Positions 9,046-17,243 of a stretch of DNA of 64,000 nt are shown here, one piece after another; the stretch's first letter is position 1, and each line of letters starts with the position of its first letter. The position numbers were made by a program, and so were the translations under genes. The notes below the pieces were generated by a model. It had not been told where the DNA came from. It saw only the letters and a program-made list of their open reading frames with translations, and made no database searches. Source of the stretch: Brachybacterium sp042666875 (lineage in GTDB: Bacteria > Actinomycetota > Actinomycetes > Actinomycetales > Dermabacteraceae); assembly GCF_042666875.1 (NCBI RefSeq), contig NZ_JBHTCX010000005.1, forward strand, positions 1 through 64,000. The letters are read 5' to 3'.

Positions 9046-9816
9046 GTGAGCCCGAACGTGCAGGACATCCCCGACTCCGCAGCCGTCCCCACCGACCGCG
9101 AGATGGTGCGCATTCAGCGCGTCACCAAGCAGTTCTCCCTGCGTCATGATCGCGCGCTGAAGGAGCTGGTCTTCTCCGCGCTGCAGCGCAAGAAGCTGGC
9201 CGATACCTTCCTCGCGCTGGACGACGTCGACCTCACCGTCCATGCGGGGGAGACCGTGGGCCTGATCGGGTTCAACGGCTCCGGCAAGTCGACGCTGCTC
9301 AAGACCATCTCCGGGGTGCTGTTCCCGGACCGCGGGCGGGTGCTGCTGCGCGGGCGCGTCGCCGGGCTGATCGAGGTCGGCGCCGGCTTCCACCCCGACC
9401 TCTCGGGACGCGAGAACGTCTACCTCAACGGTGCGATCCTCGGGATGAGCCGCGAGCAGATCGACGCGAAGTTCGACGACATCGTCGCCTTCAGCGAGAT
9501 CGAGGAGTTCATCGACACCGACGTGAAGTACTACAGCTCGGGCATGTTCCTGCGGCTGGCGTTCGCCGTCGCCGTGCACACCGAGCCGGACATCTTCCTG
9601 GTCGACGAGATCCTCTCCGTCGGGGACGAGCCGTTCCAGCGCAAGTGCCTCCAGCGCATCCGCGAGCTGCAGCAGGCCGGGCGCACGATGATCGTGGTCT
9701 CCCACGAGCTCGAGATGCTCGAGAAGCTGTGCTCGCGCATCGTGGTGCTGCGCAAGGGCGAGATCGTCTACGACGGCGATCCCACCGAGGCCGTGCGCAC
9801 GCTCCGCGCGAGCTGA
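9046..9816 (+). CDS. wzt: Polysaccharide ABC exporter ATPase
   Basis: A 256-residue nucleotide-binding subunit. Walker A is GFNGSGKST (residues 75-83), the signature is the YYSSGMFLRLAF variant typical of Wzt/TagH proteins, and Walker B is DIFLVDE. There is no C-terminal carbohydrate-recognition domain, so this is the short form that exports without reading a chain-end modification, like Rv3781. It starts at GTG 9046 behind GGGAGGA, and closes the polysaccharide operon before a hairpin. Confidence 0.93.
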   Translation: MSPNVQDIPDSAAVPTDREMVRIQRVTKQFSLRHDRALKELVFSALQRKKLADTFLALDDVDLTVHAGETVGLIGFNGSGKSTLLKTISGVLFPDRGRVLLRGRVAGLIEVGAGFHPDLSGRENVYLNGAILGMSREQIDAKFDDIVAFSEIEEFIDTDVKYYSSGMFLRLAFAVAVHTEPDIFLVDEILSVGDEPFQRKCLQRIRELQQAGRTMIVVSHELEMLEKLCSRIVVLRKGEIVYDGDPTEAVRTLRAS

Positions 9817-9822
9817 CACGGC

Positions 9823-9842
9823 TGAGCGGGTCGCCCGGCTCA
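9823..9842. terminator. Short hairpin between convergent wzt and TIGR03089 genes
   Basis: TGAGCGGG, loop TCG, then CCC-G-GCTCA pairs across the 23-nt gap with one bulged G. It overlaps the stop codon of the minus-strand gene. No T-tract. Confidence 0.45.
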
Positions 9843-10523
9843 GGCTCGGCCGGTCACCGACTCCTCCTGCGCCTGGCGCTCGCTCACCGCGGCGGCGGGG
9901 CCGACGATGCCGCCCCCGGCCAGCAGGGCAGCCAGCACGGCCGGCGCCGATTCCAGCCCGTCCCCGGCCACCAGCAGCCGGGGCGGTGCCGACGTCGACG
10001 CAGTCCCGTCGCCGGCTGCTGCAGCCACCGGGTCCGGTCCGCTCCAGGCCGGCAGAGCCACGCCGAGCCGGTCCGAGCTGGCGCGCACCTCCGCCACCCA
10101 GTCGTGGGCGAGGGCGGGCAGCTCGGAGGAGAAGCGCGGGGCGAGGGAGAGGGGCTCCAGGGCCAGCACCTCGTCGGCATCCGCGGCGAGCTCGGACTCG
10201 GGACGGTCGGTGATCACCACCCGCGGCCCGGTGCGCTCCGGGCCGGCGCCGTGCCCGTCGGCGATCGTCACCTCGGCGCCCAGCGACCAGGAGGCCAGGG
10301 CCAGGACCAGTCGCTTCCAGTGCGGCGGCAGATCGATCAGGACGCTGTCGCCGAGCTCCAGCGCGATCTCGTCGTGGAGATGGCCGACGGCCTTGATCAC
10401 CCAGTTGGCCAGCACATGCCCCGACAGCTCGATGCGGGACGCCTCGCCGTACCAGGCCAGGACGGGATGGGGGCCGCCGCGCTCGAGCGCGGCCAGCAGG
10501 CGGGTGGAGAGGTCGACGGTCAT
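9840..10523 (-). CDS. TIGR03089 family protein (AMP-ligase-like fragment)
   Basis: A 227-residue protein of the actinobacterial TIGR03089 family, which resembles the N-terminal half of adenylate-forming enzymes but lacks the adenylation catalytic motifs. Visible are the LSTRLLAALERGG start, LSGHVLANWVIK, and alternating hydrophobic strands (VLIDLPPHWKRLVLALASW). In M. tuberculosis the homologue (Rv3268) sits next to an LCP gene, and this window has the same neighbourhood. Start ATG 10523 overlaps the cofE stop by 4 nt, so the two are coupled, and GGAGG lies upstream. Its function is not established. Confidence 0.85.
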   Translation of the reverse strand: MTVDLSTRLLAALERGGPHPVLAWYGEASRIELSGHVLANWVIKAVGHLHDEIALELGDSVLIDLPPHWKRLVLALASWSLGAEVTIADGHGAGPERTGPRVVITDRPESELAADADEVLALEPLSLAPRFSSELPALAHDWVAEVRASSDRLGVALPAWSGPDPVAAAAGDGTASTSAPPRLLVAGDGLESAPAVLAALLAGGGIVGPAAAVSERQAQEESVTGRA

Positions 10524-11725
10524 CGGGAGTCCTCCTGCGGGTGGGTGACGACGACGGTCAGGGGCGGCAGCGGCGCGGCGATGGCCTCGGCCCCGAGGGC
10601 GGTGCGGACCCGCTCGGCCAGTTCGCCCGCGGCGACCCAGTCTGCGGGATCGGCGCCGCCGGGAGTGACCAGGATGCGCCGCGGCTCGCCGCCGCCCTCG
10701 GCGGTGGCGTCCTCGGCGAGGTGGGCAGTGGCCGTGCGCGGCCTCCGGCCCGCCCGGGGCAGCGCAGCGACCTCGAGGGCGCGGGCGATCCGCTCCGCGG
10801 CAGGTTCCGGGGACATGCGGGCGATCGGCTCCTGGGCCGGGGCGAGCCCCAGCGCCACCCACACCGACTCGAGGCTGGGGCGGCGGAACCAGTCGTCGGC
10901 TCCGGTGCGCGAGAGGTCGCGGGCGGGGACGTCGTCAGCGGTCGCGCCGGGCACGCCGCGCACGATCGCCGCCGGGACCCCGGAGGCCTTGCCCTTGACC
11001 AGATCCGCGGCGGCGGCCAGCTCGTCGGCCAGGGCGCGTACGGTCACGGTCAGGGGGCGCCCGTCCGCGTCCGCCCCGCCGCGCAGATCCTGCAGGGAGG
11101 CGACCCCGGCGGCGCCGAGCGCGATGTCGCCGCTGCCCACCCGCCAGACCCGCGAGGAGGTGTCGGTCAGCACCACCCCGATCCGGACGCCGAGGGCGGC
11201 GATGAGTCCGCTGCGCAGCTCGGCGGCGCACGCATCGGGGTCCTCGGGCAGCAGCAGCGGGCCCTCGGGCGCGTTGGAGGAGTCCACGCCGGCGGCCGCG
11301 AGCACCGGTCCCGAGGCGATCTGGACGACGGAGGTGACCAGGCGGGTGTGGCGCCGGCGGGCGATGGTCCGCACCGCCGCGGCCTCGATCGCGGCCTCAC
11401 GCCGGGCGGCGGGGACGGACAGGCCGAGCGACTTCGAGACGATCTTCGTCGAGACGCACAGGACGTCGCCCTCCTGGACGCCGGCCTCCCGGACGGCGGC
11501 GGCCAGGACGGCGGGGAGATCCTCGCCCGCCCGGATCTCCCCGAGGCCGGTGACCGGGATGACCTGCACGGGGCCCGGGGCGCGAGGCGAGGATCCGGCG
11601 GGGGCCGACGGCCGGTGCTGCGGCACTCGCGACGGAGGGTGCGGGGTGGCGATGAGGGATCCTCCGGGTTCTGTGATTCGGGACCGCCGGGCCGCGGGAC
11701 GCGCCGGTGCCGCTTGACGGGCCAT
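10520..11725 (-). CDS. cofE: Coenzyme F420-0:L-glutamate ligase with an extra C-terminal region
   Basis: The CofE domain runs from VQVIPVTGLGEI (about residue 52) to about 300. It carries LCVSTKIVSKSLG, the acidic LTDTSSRVWRVGSGDIALGAAG motif and the KGKASGVPAAIVRG segment that binds GTP, metal and F420. CofE adds glutamates to F420-0. Typical CofE is about 250 residues; mycobacterial FbiB is CofE fused to a flavin-binding nitroreductase domain. Here the roughly 130 C-terminal residues look different: a helical stretch, then ILVTPGGADPADWV and TVVVTHPQ. The start is uncertain. ATG 11725 sits a few bases after a good minus-strand TAAAAT box, but a shorter start in the low-complexity N-terminus is possible. 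Confidence 0.85.
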   Translation of the reverse strand: MARQAAPARPAARRSRITEPGGSLIATPHPPSRVPQHRPSAPAGSSPRAPGPVQVIPVTGLGEIRAGEDLPAVLAAAVREAGVQEGDVLCVSTKIVSKSLGLSVPAARREAAIEAAAVRTIARRRHTRLVTSVVQIASGPVLAAAGVDSSNAPEGPLLLPEDPDACAAELRSGLIAALGVRIGVVLTDTSSRVWRVGSGDIALGAAGVASLQDLRGGADADGRPLTVTVRALADELAAAADLVKGKASGVPAAIVRGVPGATADDVPARDLSRTGADDWFRRPSLESVWVALGLAPAQEPIARMSPEPAAERIARALEVAALPRAGRRPRTATAHLAEDATAEGGGEPRRILVTPGGADPADWVAAGELAERVRTALGAEAIAAPLPPLTVVVTHPQEDSR

Positions 11726-11745
11726 AACTACACGGGTGTATTTTA
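11714..11745. promoter_or_regulatory. Overlapping divergent promoters of whiB2 and cofE with a palindrome
   Basis: On the plus strand TTGACG (11714-11719) and TGTATT (11737-11742) are 17 nt apart, a good housekeeping promoter for whiB2. On the minus strand TAAAAT (11745-11740) serves cofE. A 12-bp element TACACGGGTGTA (11729-11740), with perfect TACAC/GTGTA arms around GG, lies between and overlaps both. It is a likely operator; the binding protein is unknown. Confidence 0.6.
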
Positions 11746-11805
11746 GGCCGCATCAGGCCGTCGGTGGTCATCGGTGGGCAATCAGCAGCGGAAGGAGAGG
11801 TGGCG

Positions 11806-12105
11806 ATGGACGAGGAACAGGTCGAGGACGACGCGCGTGCAGAGCTGTCCCTGCTCGACTTCGCCGGGCAGGACTCCGACGATACCGAGCTGTCATGGCA
11901 GGAGCGCGCCCTGTGCGCGCAGACCGACCCGGAGGCGTTCTTCCCCGAGAAGGGCGGCTCCACCCGTGAAGCGAAGAAGGTGTGCGTCTCCTGCGAGGTG
12001 CGCGCCGAGTGCCTCGAGTACGCCCTGGAGAACGACGAGCGCTTCGGTATCTGGGGCGGACTGTCCGAGCGTGAGCGCCGCAAGCTCAAGCGCCGGGTGG
12101 TCTGA
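11806..12105 (+). CDS. whiB2: WhiB-family iron-sulfur regulator, WhiB2 type
   Basis: A 99-residue Wbl protein with cluster cysteines C37, C60, C63 and C69, the GIWGG turn at 81-85 and a basic C-terminus (RRKLKRR) for DNA binding. The long acidic N-terminus and neighbourhood (CofE, DUF3499, phosphomannomutase) match WhiB2/WhmD, needed for septation in mycobacteria and sporulation in Streptomyces. ATG 11806 is chosen because GAAGGAGAGG lies 5 nt upstream; a GTG six bases earlier overlaps that site. Expression is probably controlled at the divergent palindromic promoter. Confidence 0.94.
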   Translation: MDEEQVEDDARAELSLLDFAGQDSDDTELSWQERALCAQTDPEAFFPEKGGSTREAKKVCVSCEVRAECLEYALENDERFGIWGGLSERERRKLKRRVV

Positions 12106-12117
12106 CATCCTTCCCCG

Positions 12118-15100
12118 GTGAGCGAACCTCATGTCACTGCTGTCGTCCTGCTGAGCGGGTCGACGACCGCGCATTCCCTCAGCACAGCCCTCGAAGCCGT
12201 CACCGGCCAGTCCCGGCACGCCGACCGCCTCGTGGTGGTTGCCACCTCCGATCTCTCCGACGACGTCCAGGATGCCCTCGACGCGCAGGTCGCCGACGGG
12301 GTGGTCGACGACGTCGTGACCATATCCGCCTCCGCCGGCCCGGCGGGAGCGGTGCGTGAGGCCGCCGATCTGCTCTCGCGGGGTTCGCGCGAGTCGGGCC
12401 GCGCCCCCGCCGCCGACGTCGACGCCGGGGATATCGAGGACACCGCCCGGCCCTCCCGGCGACGCGCCCGAAAGGTCGACCGCACCGCGATCGAGAAGCG
12501 CCGCACCCAGCAGGCCGAGGACCTCGCCCGCATCCCGCAGCGGCTGCGCACGCGCCGCTCCCGCCCTGGCCGACGCGTCGGCCTCGGGGGCGGCGCCGAT
12601 TCCGAGTCCTGGTCGTCCTGGCTGTGGTTCGTCGTCGACGGTTCCACGCCGGGGCCGACCGCTCTCGAGCACCAGCTGCGATTCGCCGCCGAATCCCCGA
12701 ACACCGGCGTGGTCGGGGCCAAGCGCGTGCGTCCTATGGGGCCGGCACCGGACGGCGACGGCCCCGACCGGGACGGCCTCGGCCAGGACGGTCCCGGCCA
12801 GGAACGCCTCGATCACGACCAGCTCGATCACGACCGGAACGACGAGAGTGCGCCGGGAACCGCCCCGCATGCCGATGCCCTCGTGGACGTGGGCATCACG
12901 CTGACCCACGGCGGCCGCATCATCACCGGGGTCGACCCCGGAGAGATCGACCAGGGACAGGCCGACTGGCGCCAGGACGTGCTCGCCGTGGCGCTGCCGG
13001 GCATGCTGATCCGCGAGCAGACCCTGCGCGACGTGGGCGGTCTGGACCCCGACCTGCCCGCTCCGTGGGCCGAGATCGACCTGTGCCGGCGCGTGTGGCG
13101 CTCGGGCGAGCGTGTCGCGGTCCAGTCCGCTGCGACGGTCCTCTACCCCGCACCGACGCGGCCGGGCCTGGAGCGCCTGCAGGAGCAGCGCACCGGGCAG
13201 ATCCTGGTGCTCCTCAAGCATCGCTCCCTCCTCATGGCCCTGGCCATGCTGCTCGTGCTGCCGCTGAGCACGATGCTGCGGATGGCCGGGGCGGTCGCCG
13301 CCTCCGCGCCGCGCCGCGCCGGGATGGAGCTGCGAGCCTGGATCGCGGCACTCGCCCGCGCTCCTCGGGTGCTGGGCCGGGGCCTTCGCGAGCGTCGGCG
13401 GGCCCGTGTTCCCAGCGGGCGCCTGGCCCCGCTCTACCTGCCCCGCGGTGAGGGCGCCCGGCGCCTGCTCGACGACACCTGGACCCGGCTGGTCGCCGAC
13501 GACGACCGGATCCGCCGCATCCGACGCACCACCTGGGGCGTCGCCGGGACCCGTCACGGGATCGAGGACGCCGACTACGGTCGCCACCTGGTGTGGACCG
13601 TGGTGGTGGCGCTGACCGCGACCGTGCTGGGGCTGACCGCCCTGCGCCGCCTGTTCGGCAGGGGCGAGCTCACCGGCCCCGGGCTGCGAGCGATCCCTGA
13701 GAGCTGGGGCGCGCTGTGGGAGGCCGCCTGGTCCAGTTGGATCCCCGGCGGGCTGGGGGAGCGCGGGCCGGGCGACCCGCTGGTGCGCCTGCTGGGTCAT
13801 CTCCCGCTCGGCGGTTCCCTGTTCATCGAGATCGTCGTGTTCGCCGCGGTGCCCGTGAGCGCGCTGGCCGCCTGGTGGGCGGCCGGCGCCGTGACCCGCG
13901 CCGTCGGGGCGCGGCTCGCGCTGACCACGGCGTGGGCAGTGGCGCCGTCGCTGCTGGCCGCTCTGGCGGCCGGGGCGTGGCCGCTGCTGCTGGTGCACAT
14001 GCTGCTGCCTCTGATCGCGCTGTCGATCGGCCGGGCCGTCGGCCTCCCGCACAAGGTCTCGCAGGCGAGCATCTCGGCCGCCGCGATCGGCGGCCTGCTG
14101 CTGCTGGTCGCCGGCGCGATCCAGCCGGTGCTGGTGCTCCTGGGGGCGGTGGCGCTGGTGCTCATCGCACTCGGCGTGCCCGGCCGCCGGGCCCGTCTGC
14201 TGTGGGTCCTCCTGCCCTCCCTCGCTCTGCATGCCCCGTACCTGCCTGTCTACCTGGGCCACCCGCGCACGCTGCTGGCCGTGGGAGGTATGCCGGCCCG
14301 CGCAGGCACCGCCTCCACGACGGATCTGCTGTCGCTGTGGCCCGTGGCCCCGGGCCTGCAGGACGCGCTGGCGCCTCAGCTGGGGGGACCGGGCGGGACG
14401 ATCGCCCTGCTGGCACCGGTGCTGCCGGTCGCCCCCGTCATCCTCGCCGCGATCTTCTCGCCCCTGCTGGCCGGGCAGGCGGGGCGGGTCGGCCGCTTCA
14501 GCGTGCTGATGGCCGCCGTGAGTCTGCTGACCGTCCTGCTGGCGCGCGAGACGCCGACCGCCCTCGGCGACGAGCAGCTGGTGACCGCTCCGCTGCACGG
14601 CCTGCTGAGCGTGACCCTGCTGCTGCTCTGCCTCGGGGCCGCGGCGAGCTTCGACGCCCTCGCCCGGCGGGAACCGGGTGACGGCCGCCTCCGTCGCCTC
14701 CTGACCTCGATCACGGGGGCGGCTGTGGCCGCGGTCTGTCTGGTCACCGTCGTCGGCGGGACCGCGCTGCTGCCCGGCCAGCTGCGCGTGGACCGTGTCG
14801 AGGGCGGCGAGGTCCCGGCCGCCGCCGCGGACCAGGGCCGCACCTCCGCCCGCGCCCGGGTGCTCGTCCTCGAGCAGGAGGCCGACGGCTCCGTCGGCGC
14901 CAGCGTGGTCGTCCATGGCGGCGACACCGTCATCCAGCACGCCGCGATCGACGACGCCCGGCACGTCGAGACCGTCCGCTCCGGAAACGCCCCCGACGAG
15001 GATCCCGGCTCCACCGCGCTGCGGGGTGCCGTCGCCGAGATGCTCTCCTCCGGGGCCGACGCGGCCGCGAGCGACGAGGTCCAGCAGGCCACCGCCACTC

Positions 15101-15591
15101 TCGCCGTCGCCTATGTCGTCGTCGAGGGCGACCCGGAGCAGCAGGCGGAGCTGATGCGGACCCTGGACACCTCCTCGACGTTCGAGAAGGTCACCGAAGG
15201 CGCCCGTGGCGGCATGTGGCGGGTCATCGACTCCGCACCCCGCGCCCGAGTCACCGGCGGAGACGAACCCGTCGCGCTGGACAGCGGCGTGATCGGCGCC
15301 GAGGGCACCGTTCCCGCCGCCCGGGATGAACGCACCGTGGTGCTCGCCGAGCGCTACGACACCCAGTGGGAGGCGACGCTCGAGGGCACCGAGCTCGAGC
15401 CGGTCGTCGTGGACGGCTGGGCGCAGGGCTTCACCGTCCCGCCCGGCACCGGCGGCGACATCGACATCCATCGCGAGCAGCCCTTCCGCCTGCTCTGGCA
15501 GGTCGGCCTGTACGCCGTGCTGGCCCTGACCGCGCTGATCGCGATCCCCTGGCGCGTGCGCCCCCGGGCCGCGGAGGAGATGTATGGCTGA
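12118..15591 (+). CDS. Large membrane glycosyltransferase-like protein
   Basis: A 1157-residue protein starting at GTG 12118, 12 nt after whiB2, with no clear ribosome site. The first 350 residues resemble a GT-A fold (VTAVVLLSGSTTAHSL, then WLWFVVDGSTPGP at 168-180 and RDVGGLDPDLPAPWAEIDLCRRVW), but the expected DxD metal motif is replaced by VDGS. An Asp/Gly/His/Gln-rich insertion fills about 207-245. From about 370 there are roughly ten hydrophobic helices up to about 890, then an extracellular-looking Ala/Thr-rich region and a last helix near 1130. The architecture recalls actinobacterial GT2 proteins next to DUF5719 genes. A role in envelope glycan synthesis is likely; activity is uncertain. 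Confidence 0.75.
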   Translation: MSEPHVTAVVLLSGSTTAHSLSTALEAVTGQSRHADRLVVVATSDLSDDVQDALDAQVADGVVDDVVTISASAGPAGAVREAADLLSRGSRESGRAPAADVDAGDIEDTARPSRRRARKVDRTAIEKRRTQQAEDLARIPQRLRTRRSRPGRRVGLGGGADSESWSSWLWFVVDGSTPGPTALEHQLRFAAESPNTGVVGAKRVRPMGPAPDGDGPDRDGLGQDGPGQERLDHDQLDHDRNDESAPGTAPHADALVDVGITLTHGGRIITGVDPGEIDQGQADWRQDVLAVALPGMLIREQTLRDVGGLDPDLPAPWAEIDLCRRVWRSGERVAVQSAATVLYPAPTRPGLERLQEQRTGQILVLLKHRSLLMALAMLLVLPLSTMLRMAGAVAASAPRRAGMELRAWIAALARAPRVLGRGLRERRRARVPSGRLAPLYLPRGEGARRLLDDTWTRLVADDDRIRRIRRTTWGVAGTRHGIEDADYGRHLVWTVVVALTATVLGLTALRRLFGRGELTGPGLRAIPESWGALWEAAWSSWIPGGLGERGPGDPLVRLLGHLPLGGSLFIEIVVFAAVPVSALAAWWAAGAVTRAVGARLALTTAWAVAPSLLAALAAGAWPLLLVHMLLPLIALSIGRAVGLPHKVSQASISAAAIGGLLLLVAGAIQPVLVLLGAVALVLIALGVPGRRARLLWVLLPSLALHAPYLPVYLGHPRTLLAVGGMPARAGTASTTDLLSLWPVAPGLQDALAPQLGGPGGTIALLAPVLPVAPVILAAIFSPLLAGQAGRVGRFSVLMAAVSLLTVLLARETPTALGDEQLVTAPLHGLLSVTLLLLCLGAAASFDALARREPGDGRLRRLLTSITGAAVAAVCLVTVVGGTALLPGQLRVDRVEGGEVPAAAADQGRTSARARVLVLEQEADGSVGASVVVHGGDTVIQHAAIDDARHVETVRSGNAPDEDPGSTALRGAVAEMLSSGADAAASDEVQQATATLAVAYVVVEGDPEQQAELMRTLDTSSTFEKVTEGARGGMWRVIDSAPRARVTGGDEPVALDSGVIGAEGTVPAARDERTVVLAERYDTQWEATLEGTELEPVVVDGWAQGFTVPPGTGGDIDIHREQPFRLLWQVGLYAVLALTALIAIPWRVRPRAAEEMYG

Positions 15592-17215
15592 GAGCGATCT
15601 GCACACCGACCGGGAGCTGGCTCCATCGCGCCGCGCCCCCCACGGTGGTCCCTGGCGCCCGCTGCTGGCCCTGGCTGCTCTGATTCCCCTGGCCGCCGCG
15701 GTGGGGGCGATCGCCGCCACCCCGGGGCCGGAACCGACGACACTCGCCCGCGCCGAGGCGCAGTCGCAGCCGGGGGCGACCTCGCTGCAGTGCCCCGGCC
15801 CGCTCACGCTGCCCGAGGAGCTCCTCGCGGAGGGGCCGGACGCCGATCTCGCCGTCACCCCGCCCACCGAGACGGTGGACCTCTCCTCCGTGGCCCTGGA
15901 ACCGGAGTCCTCCCTGCTGTTCGGGGAGGTCAGCGCTTCGGAGACGCTGCAGGAGGACGACGGCTCCGTGCGAGCTCCCGACATCGTCACCGAGGGCAGC
16001 GACGGCACGGCCCTCCAGGACCGGACCGCCGCCCAGGACCTGGGAGCAGGCGTGCAGGCCGTGACCGGCATCGAGGATTCCCCGGTGGTGCGTGCGGCGA
16101 CCTCGCAGGGTGGCCGCCCTGTGGCGGACACCGTGCAATCCACTGCCACCGACGCCGGCGACTATCGCTCCCTGTCGCTGACCCGCTGCGCCGAGCCGAC
16201 CACGGACGCGTCGTTCCTGGGGGTCTCGACCGCCACCGGCGACAGCTCGGCGCTGGTCCTGCGCAACCCGACGCAGCGGCCGGCCACGGCCTCGGTGCAG
16301 GTGTGGACCGAGGACGGACCCGCCGCGATGGAGGGCCGCAGCCAGGTCGTGGTCGCTCCCGGCGCCGAGGAACGGGTGCTGCTGGAATCCGTGGCCGGTG
16401 GCCACGACGTCGTGGGCGTGCGCACCACATCGCTCGGCGCGCCGCTGGCGATGCACGTGCAGACGACCGAGCGCGACGGGCTGACCCCCGGGGGCGCCGA
16501 GATCCTCCAGCCGCTCGCACCCGCCGCCGAGGAGCAGGTGATGCCGGGTGTGGAGGTCGCCGGGACCCCGCCGGTCCTCGTGCTCGCCAACCCCGAGGGT
16601 GCGGACACCACCGCCTCCGTGGACGTCGCCGGTGACGACGGCCCGGTCGACGAGGCCGCCCTCGAGGATGTCGAGGTGCCCGCGGGCGCTGTCGTCAGCG
16701 TGCCGCTGGAGTCTCTGGGTGATGGCACCTTCTCCGTCTCGGTCACCTCCGCGGATCCGGTGCTGGCGGTCACGCGCTCCTCCGCCACGGGCGCGGACCT
16801 GCCGGGGGACACGGTGGGCAGCCCGGTCAATTTCACCCTCGTCGGCTCCGCGCCTGCCATCGCGTCCCACGCCATCACGGCCCTGCCGGCCGAGGGCGCG
16901 GCGGGGGAGCTGACCCTGGCGGCGACGGCGGATTCCGCGGTCACCGTCATCCCGATTGCCGCGGACGGGTCCGCCGGGGACCCGGTCCGGACCGAGGTCA
17001 GCGAGGGCGGCTCGACCTCGGTCGTCGCCGCCGACCTGGAGATCGACGGGCAGTCCGCGGCCGGTCTCACCGTGGTGCCGGACGTCCCCGGTGCCGTGCA
17101 TGCCACCTGGATGCAGCGCGAGAGCGACGGCGCCGGCGGCGTGCTGCTCTCAGCCCTGCCGGTGCACACGGCGCGCAGCGGCGGCGACCCGCTCACGGTG
17201 CGGCTGCAGGAGTGA
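15584..17215 (+). CDS. DUF5719 family secreted or membrane-anchored protein
   Basis: A 543-residue protein with one hydrophobic segment (about 25-47, LLALAALIPLAAAVGAIAA) and an otherwise extracellular, Thr/Ser/Asp/Val-rich sequence of repeated beta-strand character, as in DUF5719 proteins. LQCPGPLTLPE and a C-terminal VPDVPGAVHATWM are visible. Start ATG 15584 lies inside the end of the preceding gene with a strong GGAGGAGA, so the two are coupled and probably work together at the cell surface. No catalytic motif is seen. Confidence 0.8.
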   Translation: MAESDLHTDRELAPSRRAPHGGPWRPLLALAALIPLAAAVGAIAATPGPEPTTLARAEAQSQPGATSLQCPGPLTLPEELLAEGPDADLAVTPPTETVDLSSVALEPESSLLFGEVSASETLQEDDGSVRAPDIVTEGSDGTALQDRTAAQDLGAGVQAVTGIEDSPVVRAATSQGGRPVADTVQSTATDAGDYRSLSLTRCAEPTTDASFLGVSTATGDSSALVLRNPTQRPATASVQVWTEDGPAAMEGRSQVVVAPGAEERVLLESVAGGHDVVGVRTTSLGAPLAMHVQTTERDGLTPGGAEILQPLAPAAEEQVMPGVEVAGTPPVLVLANPEGADTTASVDVAGDDGPVDEAALEDVEVPAGAVVSVPLESLGDGTFSVSVTSADPVLAVTRSSATGADLPGDTVGSPVNFTLVGSAPAIASHAITALPAEGAAGELTLAATADSAVTVIPIAADGSAGDPVRTEVSEGGSTSVVAADLEIDGQSAAGLTVVPDVPGAVHATWMQRESDGAGGVLLSALPVHTARSGGDPLTVRLQE

Positions 17216-17243
17216 ACCGCGGGGGAGCCGGGACCGATCGAGG

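Noticed and set aside
11893..16149. A 1418-codon open frame on the minus strand
   Set aside because: It lies antisense to whiB2, the large membrane protein and DUF5719, is Arg/Gly/Gln/His-rich low complexity and has no domain; it results from GC-rich third positions.
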